Source: Rhizobium leucaenae USDA 9039
GTDB taxonomy: Bacteria > Pseudomonadota > Alphaproteobacteria > Rhizobiales > Rhizobiaceae
Length of the DNA: 64,000 bases
Direction of reading: 5' to 3'
Assembly (NCBI RefSeq): GCF_000426285.1
Contig: NZ_AUFB01000006.1
Coordinates: forward strand, 1 to 64,000
Of this stretch, positions 33,536 to 42,618 are shown piece by piece (within the stretch, counting starts at the first letter, position 1; every line of letters begins with the position of its first letter). The notes below the pieces were generated by a model that searched no databases, had not been told where the DNA came from, and saw only the letters and a list, made by a program, of their open reading frames with translations. The position numbers were made by a program, and so were the translations under genes.

Positions 33536-35042
33536 AGACGGCAGCCTCGATATCGTGAAGGGAGCATTGCCGCGGATCGAACGAGCCGACGATCCTGCCC
33601 TGCGCCATGTGCAGCACGCGGTCCGCATTGAAATAGACCTCGGGCACCTCGTCGGAGATCAGGATGATCGCCAGGCCGCTTTCGGCCAGCTTGGCGACGA
33701 TGTCGAAGATGCCGGCCCGCGCACCGACATCGACGCCGACCGTCGGGGCATCGAGGATCAGCAGCTTCGGATCGGTCGCCAGCCATTTGGCGATGGCGAC
33801 GCGCTGCTGATTGCCGCCCGACAATGTCGAAATCGCATCCTCCTGCCGCCCGATTCTGATACCGAGCTCGCGAATCCAGCGCGAAACAAGGCTTTCCTTC
33901 CTTTCGTCGGAGAGCAAGCCGCCGGACAGGATCTTGCGCAACGACGAAATCACGAGATTGTCGGCGATCGATTGCGGCTGGATGAGCCCGAGCGACAGCC
34001 GGTCCTCGGAAAGATAGGCGACGCCGGCCTGGACGGCATCGCGATTGGACGAGAAGCGTACAGGCTTGCCATCTAGCATAATCGTTCCGGAATCCGGTCG
34101 CGTCATGCCGAAGAGAGCAAGGGCAAGCTCGGTACGTCCGGCCCCGAGCAGCCCGGTAATGCCAAGCGTTTCACCGCGCCGCACCGTCAGCGTAATATCC
34201 TCGAACTGACCACGCCGGCTGAGCGAATTGACATCGAGGACAACGGCCTGCTGATCCTTTGGCCTCGCCCGAACCTGATTGTCGAAGGTCTTTCCCGTCA
34301 TCAGCTCGGTGATACGGGACTGCGTCATGCCTTCCGCCGGATAGACGCCGACAAGCGCACCATCCCGAAGCACCGTCAGCCTGCTCGATATGTCGAGCAC
34401 TTCTGCAAGCCGATGGCTGACGAAGACGACGGCGACGCCGGAGGCGGAGAGATTGCGGACGATCTCGAGAAGATGGTTGGTTTCGGATTGCGTAAGCGAA
34501 GCGGTCGGCTCGTCCATGAAGACGATCTTGGCTTCACCGACCAAGGCGCGGGCAATCGCCACGATCTGCCGTTGAGCGATTGCAAATTCTTTGAGAGGCA
34601 GATCGACATCGAGCGCAACGCCGAGCCGTTTCAGCGCGTTCATGGCAAGCTGTCGCATCCGCGCGTAATCGACCAGGCGCGGCCAGCGGCCGAGCACGGT
34701 CTGGAACGCGATATTTTCCGCGACGCTCATCTCGGGAAACAGCGCGAGGTCCTGCCAGATGACCTGGATTCCCTTCGCCTGCGCGGTCACCGGCGACATA
34801 TGCGAATAGGTCTGGCCGTCATATTCGATGACGGCGCCGGGTGCCGGACGATAGACGCCGGTGATGATCTTGATCAACGTGCTCTTGCCCGAGCCGTTTT
34901 CGCCGGCAAGGCAGTGGACCTCGCCCGGATGGACTTCAAAGGCCACGTTCTTCAAGGCTTTGACCCCGCCGAACGTTATGTTGATGTCGCGAAGAGATAG
35001 CAGCGCTCCGCCGCTCGCATCCGCGCTTTCGATCTCAGACAT
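33528..35042 (-). CDS. sugar ABC transporter ATP-binding protein with two cassettes (RbsA type)
   Basis: 504 residues with two fused ATPase domains. The first has Walker A 'LAGENGSGKSTLIKIITGVY', a signature region 'LKEFAIAQRQIVAIARALVGEAKIVFMDEPTASL' and H-loop 'VVFVSHRLAEVLDIS'. The second has 'GITGLLGAGRTELALALFG', 'STLSGGNQQRVAIAKWLATDPKLLILDAPTVGVDVGARAG' and 'IILISDEVPEVY'. The second Walker A is the degenerate form normal for this family; the first signature lacks LSGGQ, also usual. It powers uptake of the sugar bound by the upstream periplasmic protein. The start follows a purine-rich GGGCGG. Confidence 0.9.
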   Translation of the reverse strand: MSEIESADASGGALLSLRDINITFGGVKALKNVAFEVHPGEVHCLAGENGSGKSTLIKIITGVYRPAPGAVIEYDGQTYSHMSPVTAQAKGIQVIWQDLALFPEMSVAENIAFQTVLGRWPRLVDYARMRQLAMNALKRLGVALDVDLPLKEFAIAQRQIVAIARALVGEAKIVFMDEPTASLTQSETNHLLEIVRNLSASGVAVVFVSHRLAEVLDISSRLTVLRDGALVGVYPAEGMTQSRITELMTGKTFDNQVRARPKDQQAVVLDVNSLSRRGQFEDITLTVRRGETLGITGLLGAGRTELALALFGMTRPDSGTIMLDGKPVRFSSNRDAVQAGVAYLSEDRLSLGLIQPQSIADNLVISSLRKILSGGLLSDERKESLVSRWIRELGIRIGRQEDAISTLSGGNQQRVAIAKWLATDPKLLILDAPTVGVDVGARAGIFDIVAKLAESGLAIILISDEVPEVYFNADRVLHMAQGRIVGSFDPRQCSLHDIEAAVYA

Positions 35043-35127
35043 GGATCCGCCCGTCATACCGTGGATGGGTGAGGACATGCCGGGCCAGCCGAAGCCGGCC
35101 CAGCCTGCCGGGAGAACCGGACTTGTT

Positions 35128-36117
35128 TCAGAGCCCCATCGCCGCGAGATCGGCAACCGTCTTCTTGTTGATCGGAACGAGCTGATCGACGATGATGTTG
35201 TGCTTCTCGAAATCGGGATGGATGGTGCCCAAGCCTTCGATCTGCTCGCCGTCCTTGATTTGCTCACCCTTCATCAGCTTTTGCGAAAGCGTCACGAAGA
35301 CCTCGCCAGCCTGTTTCGGATTCCACATGAAGCCGCCGGAAATCGCGTCCGAATTCAGAAGCTTCTGTCCCTGTCCGGGCGAGAAGGGGCCAAGCACGAA
35401 GATCTTGCCGACCTTGCGACGCTCTTCGATCGCGCGGCCTGCGCCGATCGGACCTTGACTGCCGAAGGCAAGGAAGCCCTTCAGATCCGGATGCGCGGAA
35501 ATGAGATCGAGCGCCGTGCTGCGGCTCTTGTCGACGTCTTCCGCCACGCCGTAACGATCGCCCACGAGCTTCATGTCGGGATAATTCTTCTTGAGATAGG
35601 CAATCGCCGCATCGGCCCAGGCATTGTGCAACGGTACCGTCAGCGAACCGACGAAGACTGCATATTCGCCCTTGCCACTCATTTTCTCGGCGAGCAGCTT
35701 GGCATGCGCTTCACCGAAGCCAACCGAGGAGGCAAGCTCGAAGTCCCAATCGGCACCCTTCTGACCCGGCGATTCATGCGTGATGACGATGATACCCTTT
35801 TCCTTCGCCTTGCTGAGAACCGGCTCGAGCACCTTGGCATCATTGGGAACGACACCGATGACCTTGACGCCCTGGGCGATCAGATCCTCGATGGCACGCA
35901 CTTGAAGCGCCGGATCGGCGCTTGTCGGACCGATCATAAAGGCATCGACGTCAAGTTTCTTTCCCTGCTCCTTGATGCCGGCTTCCATGGCGTTGAACCA
36001 CGGGATACCGCCGATCTTCACGACGATGCCGACCTTACCGGTGTCCTGTGCAAAGGCCATTGTGGCGGTCGCAAGCGACAGCGAAGCTGCTAGCGCAGCC
36101 ACGATAAATCTCTTCAT
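35128..36117 (-). CDS. periplasmic sugar-binding protein of the ABC transporter
   Basis: 329 residues. A signal peptide (about 1-24, A-F-A) is followed by a periplasmic-binding-protein type 1 fold of the RhaS/LsrB/ribose kind: 'KVGIVVKIGGIPWFNAMEAGIKEQGKKLDVDAFMIGPTSADPALQVRAIEDLIAQGVKVIGVVPNDAKVLEPVLSKAKEKGIIVITHES'. 'GFLAFGSQGPIGAGRAIEER' and 'GGFMWNPKQAGE' belong to the second lobe. It is the first gene of the operon opposite the LacI regulator. The sugar is not identified; the 3-epimerase suggests a ketose. Confidence 0.88.
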   Translation of the reverse strand: MKRFIVAALAASLSLATATMAFAQDTGKVGIVVKIGGIPWFNAMEAGIKEQGKKLDVDAFMIGPTSADPALQVRAIEDLIAQGVKVIGVVPNDAKVLEPVLSKAKEKGIIVITHESPGQKGADWDFELASSVGFGEAHAKLLAEKMSGKGEYAVFVGSLTVPLHNAWADAAIAYLKKNYPDMKLVGDRYGVAEDVDKSRSTALDLISAHPDLKGFLAFGSQGPIGAGRAIEERRKVGKIFVLGPFSPGQGQKLLNSDAISGGFMWNPKQAGEVFVTLSQKLMKGEQIKDGEQIEGLGTIHPDFEKHNIIVDQLVPINKKTVADLAAMGL

Positions 36118-36246
36118 GATCTTCTCCTCCACAGTTCCCCTCGGGGAACAAACAGGCGCTCCGCAACAGGCGGCCTTCCTCCCGGCTTGGGTGGCGAATC
36201 AATGCCCCGCCTCCCTTTGGCAGCCGCTTCCTCAAACGGCACCATT

Positions 36247-36292
36247 ATTGTGCACAATCGATCTTTCTTTTTTGCACAATCGATGGTGCAAT
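36247..36292. promoter_or_regulatory. tandem operator-like sites between LacI gene and sugar operon
   Basis: A perfect 12-base palindrome ATTGTGCACAAT lies at 36247-36258. TTGCAC (36272-36277) with GTGCAA (36286-36291) forms a second inverted repeat. The 12-mer TGCACAATCGAT occurs twice, at 36251-36262 and 36273-36284, exactly 22 bases apart, i.e. about two helical turns. Position in the divergent promoter suits the LacI-family regulator. Confidence 0.6.
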
Positions 36293-36359
36293 CAATATCG
36301 ATGAGATCTATCCTTTCGTCAAGAGGACTCGGGGGCTAAGACAAACCGAGGAGACATTC

Positions 36360-37418
36360 ATGAAAAAAGACAGTCGGAAGAAGGCCACGATCTATGACCT
36401 ATCCATGCTCTCCGGAATTTCCCCCTCGACCGTCAGCGCGGTCCTGAACGGCACCTGGCGCAAGCGCCGCATCAAGGAAAGTACGGCCGAACTCATTCGC
36501 GATCTCGCCGAAAAGCATCAATATACCACGAACCGGCAGGCGCAGGGGCTGCGCAGATCTCGCTCGGGATTGGTGGGGCTGATGCTCCCCGTTTACGACA
36601 ATCGCTACTTCTCCTCCATGGCTCAGACGTTCGAAGCCCATGTGCGCCAACGGGGGCAATGTCCGATTGTGGTCAGTTCCAGCCGCGACCCCCAGGAAGA
36701 ACGCGAGACCGCCGAGAATCTGATCTCCTACTCCATTGACGAATTGTTCATATGCGGCGCGACGGATCCCGACGGCGTGCACGAAGTCTGCGAAGCGGCG
36801 GGCCTGAAACACATCAATATCGACCTTCCGGGCACGAAGACCCATTCGGTCATCAGCGACAATTACGAAGGCGGGCGCATGCTGACGGAAGCGATCATCG
36901 GCCGCTTTGCATCCGACGATCCCTTAAGCCCCGACGAACTCTCCCTGTTCGGCGGGCGAAACGACCATGCCAGCCGTGAACGTATCCGCGGTTTCCGGGA
37001 CGTCAAACGCGCACTGCTTGGCGCCGATCCGGAGGCGTCGATCCAGCCGACCGGCTATTCGCCCAACACGGCCCGAATTGCTTTCGAGGCGTTTTTCGAG
37101 AAGGCAGGCCGCCTGCCCCGTGCGCTCTTCATCAACTCGTCGATCAATTTCGAAGGGCTGCTGCGTTTCATGTCGGCCCATCCGCACGAAACCTTCGCGG
37201 ATCTGGTCGTCGGCTGCTACGACTACGATCCGTTCGGATCCTTCCTCCCCTTTCCCGTGATCATGATGCGCCAGGACGTGGAAGGCATGATCACCAAGGC
37301 ATTCGAGCTGATCGAGGAAACGCGGACGCCGCCGAAAATCCATCTTATTCGCCCGGACCTCGTGCCGCCACGCACAGCCCTGACTGGTCCATTGGATGGG
37401 CTCAAGGACATTGTTTAG
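36360..37418 (+). CDS. LacI family transcriptional regulator
   Basis: 352 residues. The N-terminal LacI HTH 'KKATIYDLSMLSGISPSTVSAVLNGTWRKRRIKESTAELIRDLAEKHQYTTNRQAQGLRRSRSGLVG' includes the hinge; the periplasmic-binding-like sensor domain follows ('FSSMAQTFEAHVRQRGQCPIVVSSSRDPQEERETAENLISYSIDELFICG'). GAGGAG precedes the ATG. It is divergent from the sugar ABC/3-epimerase operon and should repress it until the sugar or a derivative binds; twin operator-like sites lie between them. Confidence 0.9.
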   Translation: MKKDSRKKATIYDLSMLSGISPSTVSAVLNGTWRKRRIKESTAELIRDLAEKHQYTTNRQAQGLRRSRSGLVGLMLPVYDNRYFSSMAQTFEAHVRQRGQCPIVVSSSRDPQEERETAENLISYSIDELFICGATDPDGVHEVCEAAGLKHINIDLPGTKTHSVISDNYEGGRMLTEAIIGRFASDDPLSPDELSLFGGRNDHASRERIRGFRDVKRALLGADPEASIQPTGYSPNTARIAFEAFFEKAGRLPRALFINSSINFEGLLRFMSAHPHETFADLVVGCYDYDPFGSFLPFPVIMMRQDVEGMITKAFELIEETRTPPKIHLIRPDLVPPRTALTGPLDGLKDIV

Positions 37419-37470
37419 GAGGCAAGCGTCGACGGAAGCGCTTTATGCCTAGAGTCCCATCCACAAAGCC

Positions 37471-37495
37471 GGAACGAACTTAAAGCTTGGCCGTT
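37471..37495 (+). promoter_or_regulatory. EcfG-type general stress promoter
   Basis: GGAAC (37471-37475), 16 bases, then CGTT (37492-37495): an exact match to the alphaproteobacterial EcfG/RpoE2 consensus GGAAC-N16-17-CGTT. The next start codon is 34 bases downstream with a good ribosome site between, so it probably drives the 62-residue protein gene. Confidence 0.75.
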
Positions 37496-37528
37496 GAGAT
37501 TTGATCAGCAAGTCTCGGAGGAAAGACT

Positions 37529-37717
37529 ATGGGCATCGAGCAAGCTCCAACCGAAAAGGGTAAGCAAGCTGCGCGCGGATTGAGAAAAAGCGCTGCGAAA
37601 GAGGAAAAGAAGGTAGAAGCTCAAAAGGGTTCAGACCTTGCGAAAGGTTCCGAGCGGTTTGAAGAACGTTCGAAAAGCTCCGACGGCAAAAGTGCCGGAG
37701 CAAAGCAGCGTCTTTAA
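37529..37717 (+). CDS. small charged stress-associated protein, 62 residues
   Basis: A Lys/Glu/Ser-rich peptide ('KGKQAARGLRKSAAKEEKKVEAQKGSDLAKGSERFEERSKSS') without signal peptide, membrane helix or Cys, so probably soluble and disordered in the cytoplasm. GGAGGAAAG lies 6 bases before the ATG, and an exact EcfG promoter match lies upstream, so it should belong to the general stress response. No known family is recognised. Confidence 0.7.
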   Translation: MGIEQAPTEKGKQAARGLRKSAAKEEKKVEAQKGSDLAKGSERFEERSKSSDGKSAGAKQRL

Positions 37718-37838
37718 AAGCATCGGGTTCGCTTACTCAATGACATGCAAAGCGAGCAGATCCATTTGACAACAATTGGATCAGATTTTGCTACGCCCAC
37801 GATTGTCAAACTCGAAACCGTGGGCGAAAACTAGCCCC

Positions 37839-38504
37839 ATGACGATCACAAACGGCAAGTTCCTTCTTCAAGGTCCGGAAGACGCGGAGATCACCATTCT
37901 CCTTGCGCATGGCGCGGGTGCGCCGATGGATTCTGCTTCGATGAGCGCCGCTGCTCGCGCCCTCGCCGAGCATAATTTTCGCGTTGCTCGTTTTGAATTT
38001 GCCTACATGGCCAGCCGGCGCAATTCCGGCGTGCGAAAACCGCCGCCGAAGGCGGAAACGCTGAAGGGCGAATATCTGAGCGCGGTTGCCGAGCTCGGGG
38101 CCAACGGCTCGCTTGTTATCGGTGGCAAATCAATGGGTGGCCGCGTGGCAAGCATGATTGCCGATGACCTCTACGCAGCCGGCAAGATCGTCGGATTGCT
38201 CTGCCTCGGCTACCCTTTTCATCCGCCGGAAAAACCTGAAAATCTGCGCACAGCCCACCTCGCCGAGTTGAAGACCCCGACGTTAATCTGCCAGGGCACG
38301 CGAGATCAATTCGGCACCCGTGAGGAGGTGACCCATTACGTGCTGTCGGACGCCATTGAAATGGTCTGGCTCGAAGACGGCGATCACGACCTGAAACCGC
38401 GCAAGGCAGTTTCCGGTTTCACGGCCGCCGAGCACCTGAGAACGGTGGCCGAGACGGTGCGAGCATGGAGCGACCGTCTTGGAGATCGAAGAGCGGCCAG
38501 CTGA
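37839..38504 (+). CDS. alpha/beta hydrolase, KANL3/Tex30-like
   Basis: 221 residues with the fold's elements: 'ITILLAHGAGAPMDSASMSAAARALAEHNFRVARFEFAYM', nucleophile elbow G-G-K-S-M-G-G-R (Ser), acid-bearing 'LICQGTRDQFG' and 'WLEDGDHDLKP' with the terminal His. This arrangement matches the small family often named dienelactone-hydrolase-like or KANL3/Tex30. The substrate is unknown. The start is uncertain: 37839 gives the conserved N-terminus but has no strong ribosome site. Confidence 0.75.
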   Translation: MTITNGKFLLQGPEDAEITILLAHGAGAPMDSASMSAAARALAEHNFRVARFEFAYMASRRNSGVRKPPPKAETLKGEYLSAVAELGANGSLVIGGKSMGGRVASMIADDLYAAGKIVGLLCLGYPFHPPEKPENLRTAHLAELKTPTLICQGTRDQFGTREEVTHYVLSDAIEMVWLEDGDHDLKPRKAVSGFTAAEHLRTVAETVRAWSDRLGDRRAAS

Positions 38505-38560
38505 GCCTTTGCGGCTTTACAGCCGGCCGCGTCTCGGAGGGCGCCGTGTGAAGGACACGG

Positions 38561-40393
38561 TTACGCCGCCATCTGTCCCCTTGTGCGACGCGCAGCAGCG
38601 GGCTGCATCGAAGCCGCTTGCAGCCTGAACTGGGCAACGAGATCGCGAAGCTTGGCCGCTTCCTGAGCAAGGCTGGCCGACGCTGCGGTGGATTGTTCTA
38701 CCATTGCCGCGTTTTGCTGTGTTGTCTGATCCATGGAATTGACGGCGACGTTCACTTCGGCAAGCCCCGTCGACTGCTCCTTGGCGGAGGTCGCGATGGC
38801 GTTCATATGTTGGCTGATGCCGGCAATTTGTCCGCTGATGGTCTTCAGGGCCTGGCCAGTATCGAGCACCAGTTTCACGCCGCTTTCGACCTCGGCCGAG
38901 GACTTCTGAATATGTCCCTTGATTTCCTTCGCGGCTTGGGCCGATCTCTGTGCAAGCTCACGCACTTCCTGGGCGACGACGGCAAAACCCTTGCCGGCTT
39001 CACCGGCACGAGCGGCTTCGACGCCCGCGTTCAGCGCCAGAAGGTTGGTCTGGAAGGCGATTTCGTCGATAACACCGATAATGCTGGAAATCTGTTCCGC
39101 TGAGGCTTCGATACGGCGCATCGCTTCTTCCGCATGCGACACGACCTCCGCGGACTTTGCGGCGCTATCGTTTGCTTTTATCGCCTCCGCACGAGCTTCG
39201 TCGGTGCGCTTGTTCGAATTCGACACGTTGACGGTAATTTGATCGAGCGCCGCCGCCGTCTCTTCAAGCGACGCCGCCTGTTGCTCGGTTCGTCTTGAAA
39301 GATCGTTGGCGCCCGATGCGATTTCCCGGGTGCCGTCATCGATCGCTGTGATAGCCATCGAGATGGCGCTCAGCGTATCCCCGAGCTGCTTCACCGAGCT
39401 GTTGAAATCGTGTCGAAGACTCTCGAATTCGGGCGAGAAGGGGACATCAATCTGAAAGGCAAGGTCGCCAGCGGCGAGTCTTTTTAACCCGGCGCCAAGG
39501 TCCGACGTCACGGCCAGCAGGCGCGCACCAGCATCTTCATCGGCCTGCTTTCGCGCCGCGATCCGGTCGGCTTCCGCTTCCGCGCGAGCTGCCTCGGCCT
39601 GCTGCTCGAGCTGTTTGTTGGCAATCGCGGCCTGGCGGAAGACTTCGACCGCCGACGCCATGGTTCCGATTTCATCCGAACGACCGGCGCCTCCAGACGT
39701 AATGTTGGTGTCGCCGCCGGCAAGTTTCGCCATATCACTGGAGAGTGCAAGCATCGGCTTGGTAACCGTCTTTCGGGTCAGCAGGTAAAGGCCGCCGGAG
39801 AATAGCGCGGTCAGTCCGAGGAGCACCTTCAAGAGCGTATCGACAAGGGCCTGGGTAGCGGCGCTGCGTTTTGCGATGTCTTCCGAGACCGCGTTGATCT
39901 GATCCCCGGCCTGTTCCATCGCAGTTTCCAATGCGGAAAACTGCTTCATGAATTCGGGCAGCGACTTCATGGCCGCCGACGGGTCCTTGCCGGCAAGCTC
40001 GACCATCTTCGTGGCGCTGTCGATATAGGCAAGAAGGGGCGGTTCGACACCGGCAAGAACGCGCTGTGTGGCGGCGTCGGTTGCGAGCGCTTTGTTGGCG
40101 GTGATCATCTCCCGGAACGACGCTTCATGTTCCGCCAAATCCGCTTTCACGGCGTCAGCGGCCATGCCCGCAGCCGGGTTCGCGGCCAGCAGGGAAGCAA
40201 GCACGTCCGCGCGAAGAGCGTCGTGCATCATATCGGCCTGCATGTGGTTGCGAAGCACTTGTGCCGAACGGGCAACTTCCGCATTGTTTCCGGACAGGGT
40301 GGATGTCGACCATATGCCAACGCCCGTCGCGCCGCCCGCCAACGCGAAAATTGCGACGCTGGCTATGATGGTTTTGTGCTGAATTGACGCCAT
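38561..40393 (-). CDS. methyl-accepting chemotaxis protein
   Basis: 610 residues. Membrane helices at about 8-28 and 185-206 bracket a periplasmic four-helix-like sensor region. A HAMP domain ('[23 protein letters not shown]') and a second HAMP-like stretch lead to the MCP signalling domain with the hairpin '[58 protein letters not shown]'. It transmits to CheA/CheW. No C-terminal NWETF-type pentapeptide is present. GAGGGG precedes the ATG. It stands alone; ligand unknown. Confidence 0.93.
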   Translation of the reverse strand: MASIQHKTIIASVAIFALAGGATGVGIWSTSTLSGNNAEVARSAQVLRNHMQADMMHDALRADVLASLLAANPAAGMAADAVKADLAEHEASFREMITANKALATDAATQRVLAGVEPPLLAYIDSATKMVELAGKDPSAAMKSLPEFMKQFSALETAMEQAGDQINAVSEDIAKRSAATQALVDTLLKVLLGLTALFSGGLYLLTRKTVTKPMLALSSDMAKLAGGDTNITSGGAGRSDEIGTMASAVEVFRQAAIANKQLEQQAEAARAEAEADRIAARKQADEDAGARLLAVTSDLGAGLKRLAAGDLAFQIDVPFSPEFESLRHDFNSSVKQLGDTLSAISMAITAIDDGTREIASGANDLSRRTEQQAASLEETAAALDQITVNVSNSNKRTDEARAEAIKANDSAAKSAEVVSHAEEAMRRIEASAEQISSIIGVIDEIAFQTNLLALNAGVEAARAGEAGKGFAVVAQEVRELAQRSAQAAKEIKGHIQKSSAEVESGVKLVLDTGQALKTISGQIAGISQHMNAIATSAKEQSTGLAEVNVAVNSMDQTTQQNAAMVEQSTAASASLAQEAAKLRDLVAQFRLQAASMQPAAARRTRGQMAA

Positions 40394-40601
40394 GAATGCC
40401 CCTCGCGGCTAAAGATCAAATGCGAGGATATACAAACATGCTTAATTATTTCTCATTCCCCGATTTTGTTCTGTATTCGACTTACGGTAGAAAAACAAAT
40501 ACTGTTATTATCGCTAAACTATCTAAAATATTAGCGTAGTCTCAAGTATAAAGCATTCGAGAGTACGCGTAACGAGCAAGAAACTCGCAGAGCATACGAT
40601 C

Positions 40602-40877
40602 CTAAAACGGCTGCTCGATGATTCTCCGATCGACCAATCTCAAGCTGCGATCCGGCTCGATGATGTAGGTTTCGAAGACGTCATTTCCCCACTGGTCGGT
40701 GAAATGGTGCGGAACCTGGCTTCCGATGGGAGATTTCGTGAGCTTCATCGTCGGCTGACCGGTATAGGTGATGCTTCCCGGGATTGGCTGCAACGAAAAG
40801 CTACCTGTATGGGTGCTCGTCTGATCGCAGGAACAGATAATCAGGCCAATGGCCGCGAGAAGGATGATACGCCGCAT
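40602..40877 (-). CDS. small lipoprotein
   Basis: 91 residues with an N-terminal hydrophobic segment and lipobox I-C-S-C (Cys 17), so probably anchored in the outer or inner membrane. The rest ('GSFSLQPIPGSITYTGQPTMKLTKSPIGSQVPHHFTDQWGNDVFETYIIEPDRSLRLVDRRI') looks like a small beta-rich domain. No family is recognised. A weak EcfG-like promoter lies upstream, suggesting an envelope stress role. Confidence 0.6.
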   Translation of the reverse strand: MRRIILLAAIGLIICSCDQTSTHTGSFSLQPIPGSITYTGQPTMKLTKSPIGSQVPHHFTDQWGNDVFETYIIEPDRSLRLVDRRIIEQPF

Positions 40878-40919
40878 AACTGACTCCCGTGTTCAAACCG
40901 TTGCTGCAGGCGATCGCAG

Positions 40920-40945
40920 AACAGACGATCGAATGCGATTGTTCC
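40920..40945 (-). promoter_or_regulatory. possible EcfG-type promoter of the small lipoprotein gene
   Basis: Reading leftward: GGAAC (complement of 40941-40945), 17 bases, TGTT (complement of 40920-40923). One base differs from the CGTT -10 consensus. The site lies 43 bases before the lipoprotein start. Confidence 0.4.
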
Positions 40946-41096
40946 CTGCAGCTTCTTTGCCGCTCACCGCGCCGGCCTATACGTATTTGACCTCACCGCA
41001 GCCAGTTTTCGCCGCATGAGAACCGAGGCTGTATGTCCAGCCGGAATTGTGCCAAGAGGTAAGCTGCGCATATCACAGTTTTGAGGCTACACGACG

Positions 41097-42119
41097 ATGA
41101 AGAAAATCGGCTTCCTATCGTTCGGGCACTGGACACCCTCACCCCAATCGCTGACGCGATCGGCATCCGACGCGCTTCTGCAGTCTATCGACCTCGCCGT
41201 CGCGGCCGAGGAACTGGGCGCCGACGGGGCTTATTTCCGCGTACATCATTTCGCCCGCCAGCTTGGCTCGCCGTTCCCGCTGCTGGCAGCCGTCGGCGCG
41301 AAGACCAGCCGCATCGAGATCGGCACGGCGGTCATCGACATGCGTTACGAAAATCCGCTCTATATGGCCGAGGATGCCGGTGCTGCCGACATCATCGCAG
41401 GCGGGCGCCTGCAGCTCGGCATCAGCCGCGGTTCCCCCGAGCAGGTCATCGACGGATGGCGTCATTTTGGCTACGTGCCGGGCGAAGGCGAGACCGAGTC
41501 TCAGATGGCCCGGCGCCATGCCGAGGTCCTGCTCGACGTATTGCGCGGCGAGGGCTTTGCCCAGCCCAATCCGCGGCCGATGTTCCCAAATCCGCCTGGC
41601 CTCCTGCGCCTCGAGCCGCATTCGGAAGGTCTGCGCGACCGGATCTGGTGGGGCGCCAGCTCGAATGCCACCGCAACCTGGGCGGCAAAACTGGGGATGA
41701 ACCTGCAGAGCTCGACGCTGAAGGATGACGAAACCGGGCTTCCGTTCCATGTCCAACAGGCCGACCAGATCAGAGTGTTTCGCGAGGCATGGAAGGCGGC
41801 CGGCCATAAGCGCGAGCCGCGGGTGTCAGTCAGCCGCAGCATCTTTGCGCTGGTAGACGACCGCGACCGCGCCTACTTCGGATATGGCAACCAGGATGAC
41901 GACAAGATCGGCTTCATCGACGAGAAAACCCGAGCAATCTTCGGTCGCAGCTACGCCGCAGAGCCGGATAGACTCATCGAGCAACTGGCAAAGGATGAGG
42001 CTATTGCCGAGGCCGACACACTGCTTCTGACCGTCCCCAACCAGCTCGGCGTCGACTATAACGCGCATGTCATCGAAGCGATTCTGACTCACGTCGCGCC
42101 GGCACTTGGCTGGCGCTGA
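41097..42119 (+). CDS. LLM class flavin-dependent oxidoreductase
   Basis: 340 residues, a luciferase-like TIM barrel: 'MKKIGFLSFGHW', 'LAVAAEELGADGAYFRVHHFARQLGSPFPLLAAVGAKTSRIEIGTAVIDMRYENPLYMAEDAGAADIIAGGRLQLGISRGSPEQVI'. The family uses reduced FMN or F420; this bacterial branch uses FMNH2 supplied by a reductase and oxidises unknown organic substrates. It stands alone, with only weak TTGAGG before the ATG. The substrate cannot be inferred from context. Confidence 0.85.
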   Translation: MKKIGFLSFGHWTPSPQSLTRSASDALLQSIDLAVAAEELGADGAYFRVHHFARQLGSPFPLLAAVGAKTSRIEIGTAVIDMRYENPLYMAEDAGAADIIAGGRLQLGISRGSPEQVIDGWRHFGYVPGEGETESQMARRHAEVLLDVLRGEGFAQPNPRPMFPNPPGLLRLEPHSEGLRDRIWWGASSNATATWAAKLGMNLQSSTLKDDETGLPFHVQQADQIRVFREAWKAAGHKREPRVSVSRSIFALVDDRDRAYFGYGNQDDDKIGFIDEKTRAIFGRSYAAEPDRLIEQLAKDEAIAEADTLLLTVPNQLGVDYNAHVIEAILTHVAPALGWR

Positions 42120-42209
42120 CGCCGCTCGGGAAGGCATCAAATATCGGCAATTGATCCTTGAGCGGCTTGCTGGCGTTTCCACCGCGCCATTGGACTGAAG
42201 TCCTATGTG

Positions 42210-42234
42210 GGAACCATGTCCCTCCTCAATCGTT
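42210..42234 (+). promoter_or_regulatory. EcfG-type general stress promoter
   Basis: GGAAC (42210-42214), 16 bases, CGTT (42231-42234): an exact consensus match. The ATG of the small secreted protein follows 32 bases later with AGGAGG between. Confidence 0.72.
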
Positions 42235-42265
42235 GCTTAAATATGCAATTAAGGAGGATAAACAC

Positions 42266-42553
42266 ATGCGAAATACAATCATCGGATGCGCAGTCGCCGC
42301 TCTCGTCATGGGATCCGCTGCTGTGCCGGCATTCGCAGACGACCTCGTAATCGGCGGCCCCTCATATGATGACGGCTACTATCAAGGGCATCATCGCGAC
42401 CGCGCCGGCGTGATCATTAGCGATCGCGGCATTTCGGTCGGCAGGGTTCATCGTGATCGCTATTATGACCGCGATCGGTGCTACACCAAGACGATTACGC
42501 GCATGAACGAAGACGGCGATCGAATCACAAGAACGATCCGCCGTTGCGACTAA
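42266..42553 (+). CDS. small secreted Arg/Tyr/Asp-rich protein
   Basis: 95 residues. A signal peptide (about 1-24, A-F-A) is followed by a short Tyr/His/Arg/Asp-rich mature part ('YDDGYYQGHHRDRAGVIISDRGISVGRVHRDRYYDRDRCYTKTITRMNEDGDRITRTIRRCD') with two Cys that may pair. AAGGAGG precedes the ATG, and an exact EcfG promoter lies upstream, so it is probably a stress-induced periplasmic protein. No family function is known. Confidence 0.75.
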   Translation: MRNTIIGCAVAALVMGSAAVPAFADDLVIGGPSYDDGYYQGHHRDRAGVIISDRGISVGRVHRDRYYDRDRCYTKTITRMNEDGDRITRTIRRCD

Positions 42554-42563
42554 CTCATGAATA

Positions 42564-42588
42564 AGGCCCGGCATTCCATGCCGGGCCT
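42564..42588. terminator. hairpin terminator between convergent small secreted-protein genes
   Basis: AGGCCCGGCAT (42564-42574) pairs perfectly with ATGCCGGGCCT (42578-42588) around a 3-base loop. The T-run is poor on both strands, but the position between two converging stops suits a shared terminator. Confidence 0.6.
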
Positions 42589-42618
42589 CGTTATCGGCGC
42601 GCAATGAGTCATCGCCGA

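Noticed and set aside
40394..40601. AT-rich stretch upstream of the chemoreceptor as a possible transferred segment
   Set aside because: Only about 200 bases and explained by the promoter region; CGCTAA/TTAGCG repeats are weak and no mobile-element feature is present.
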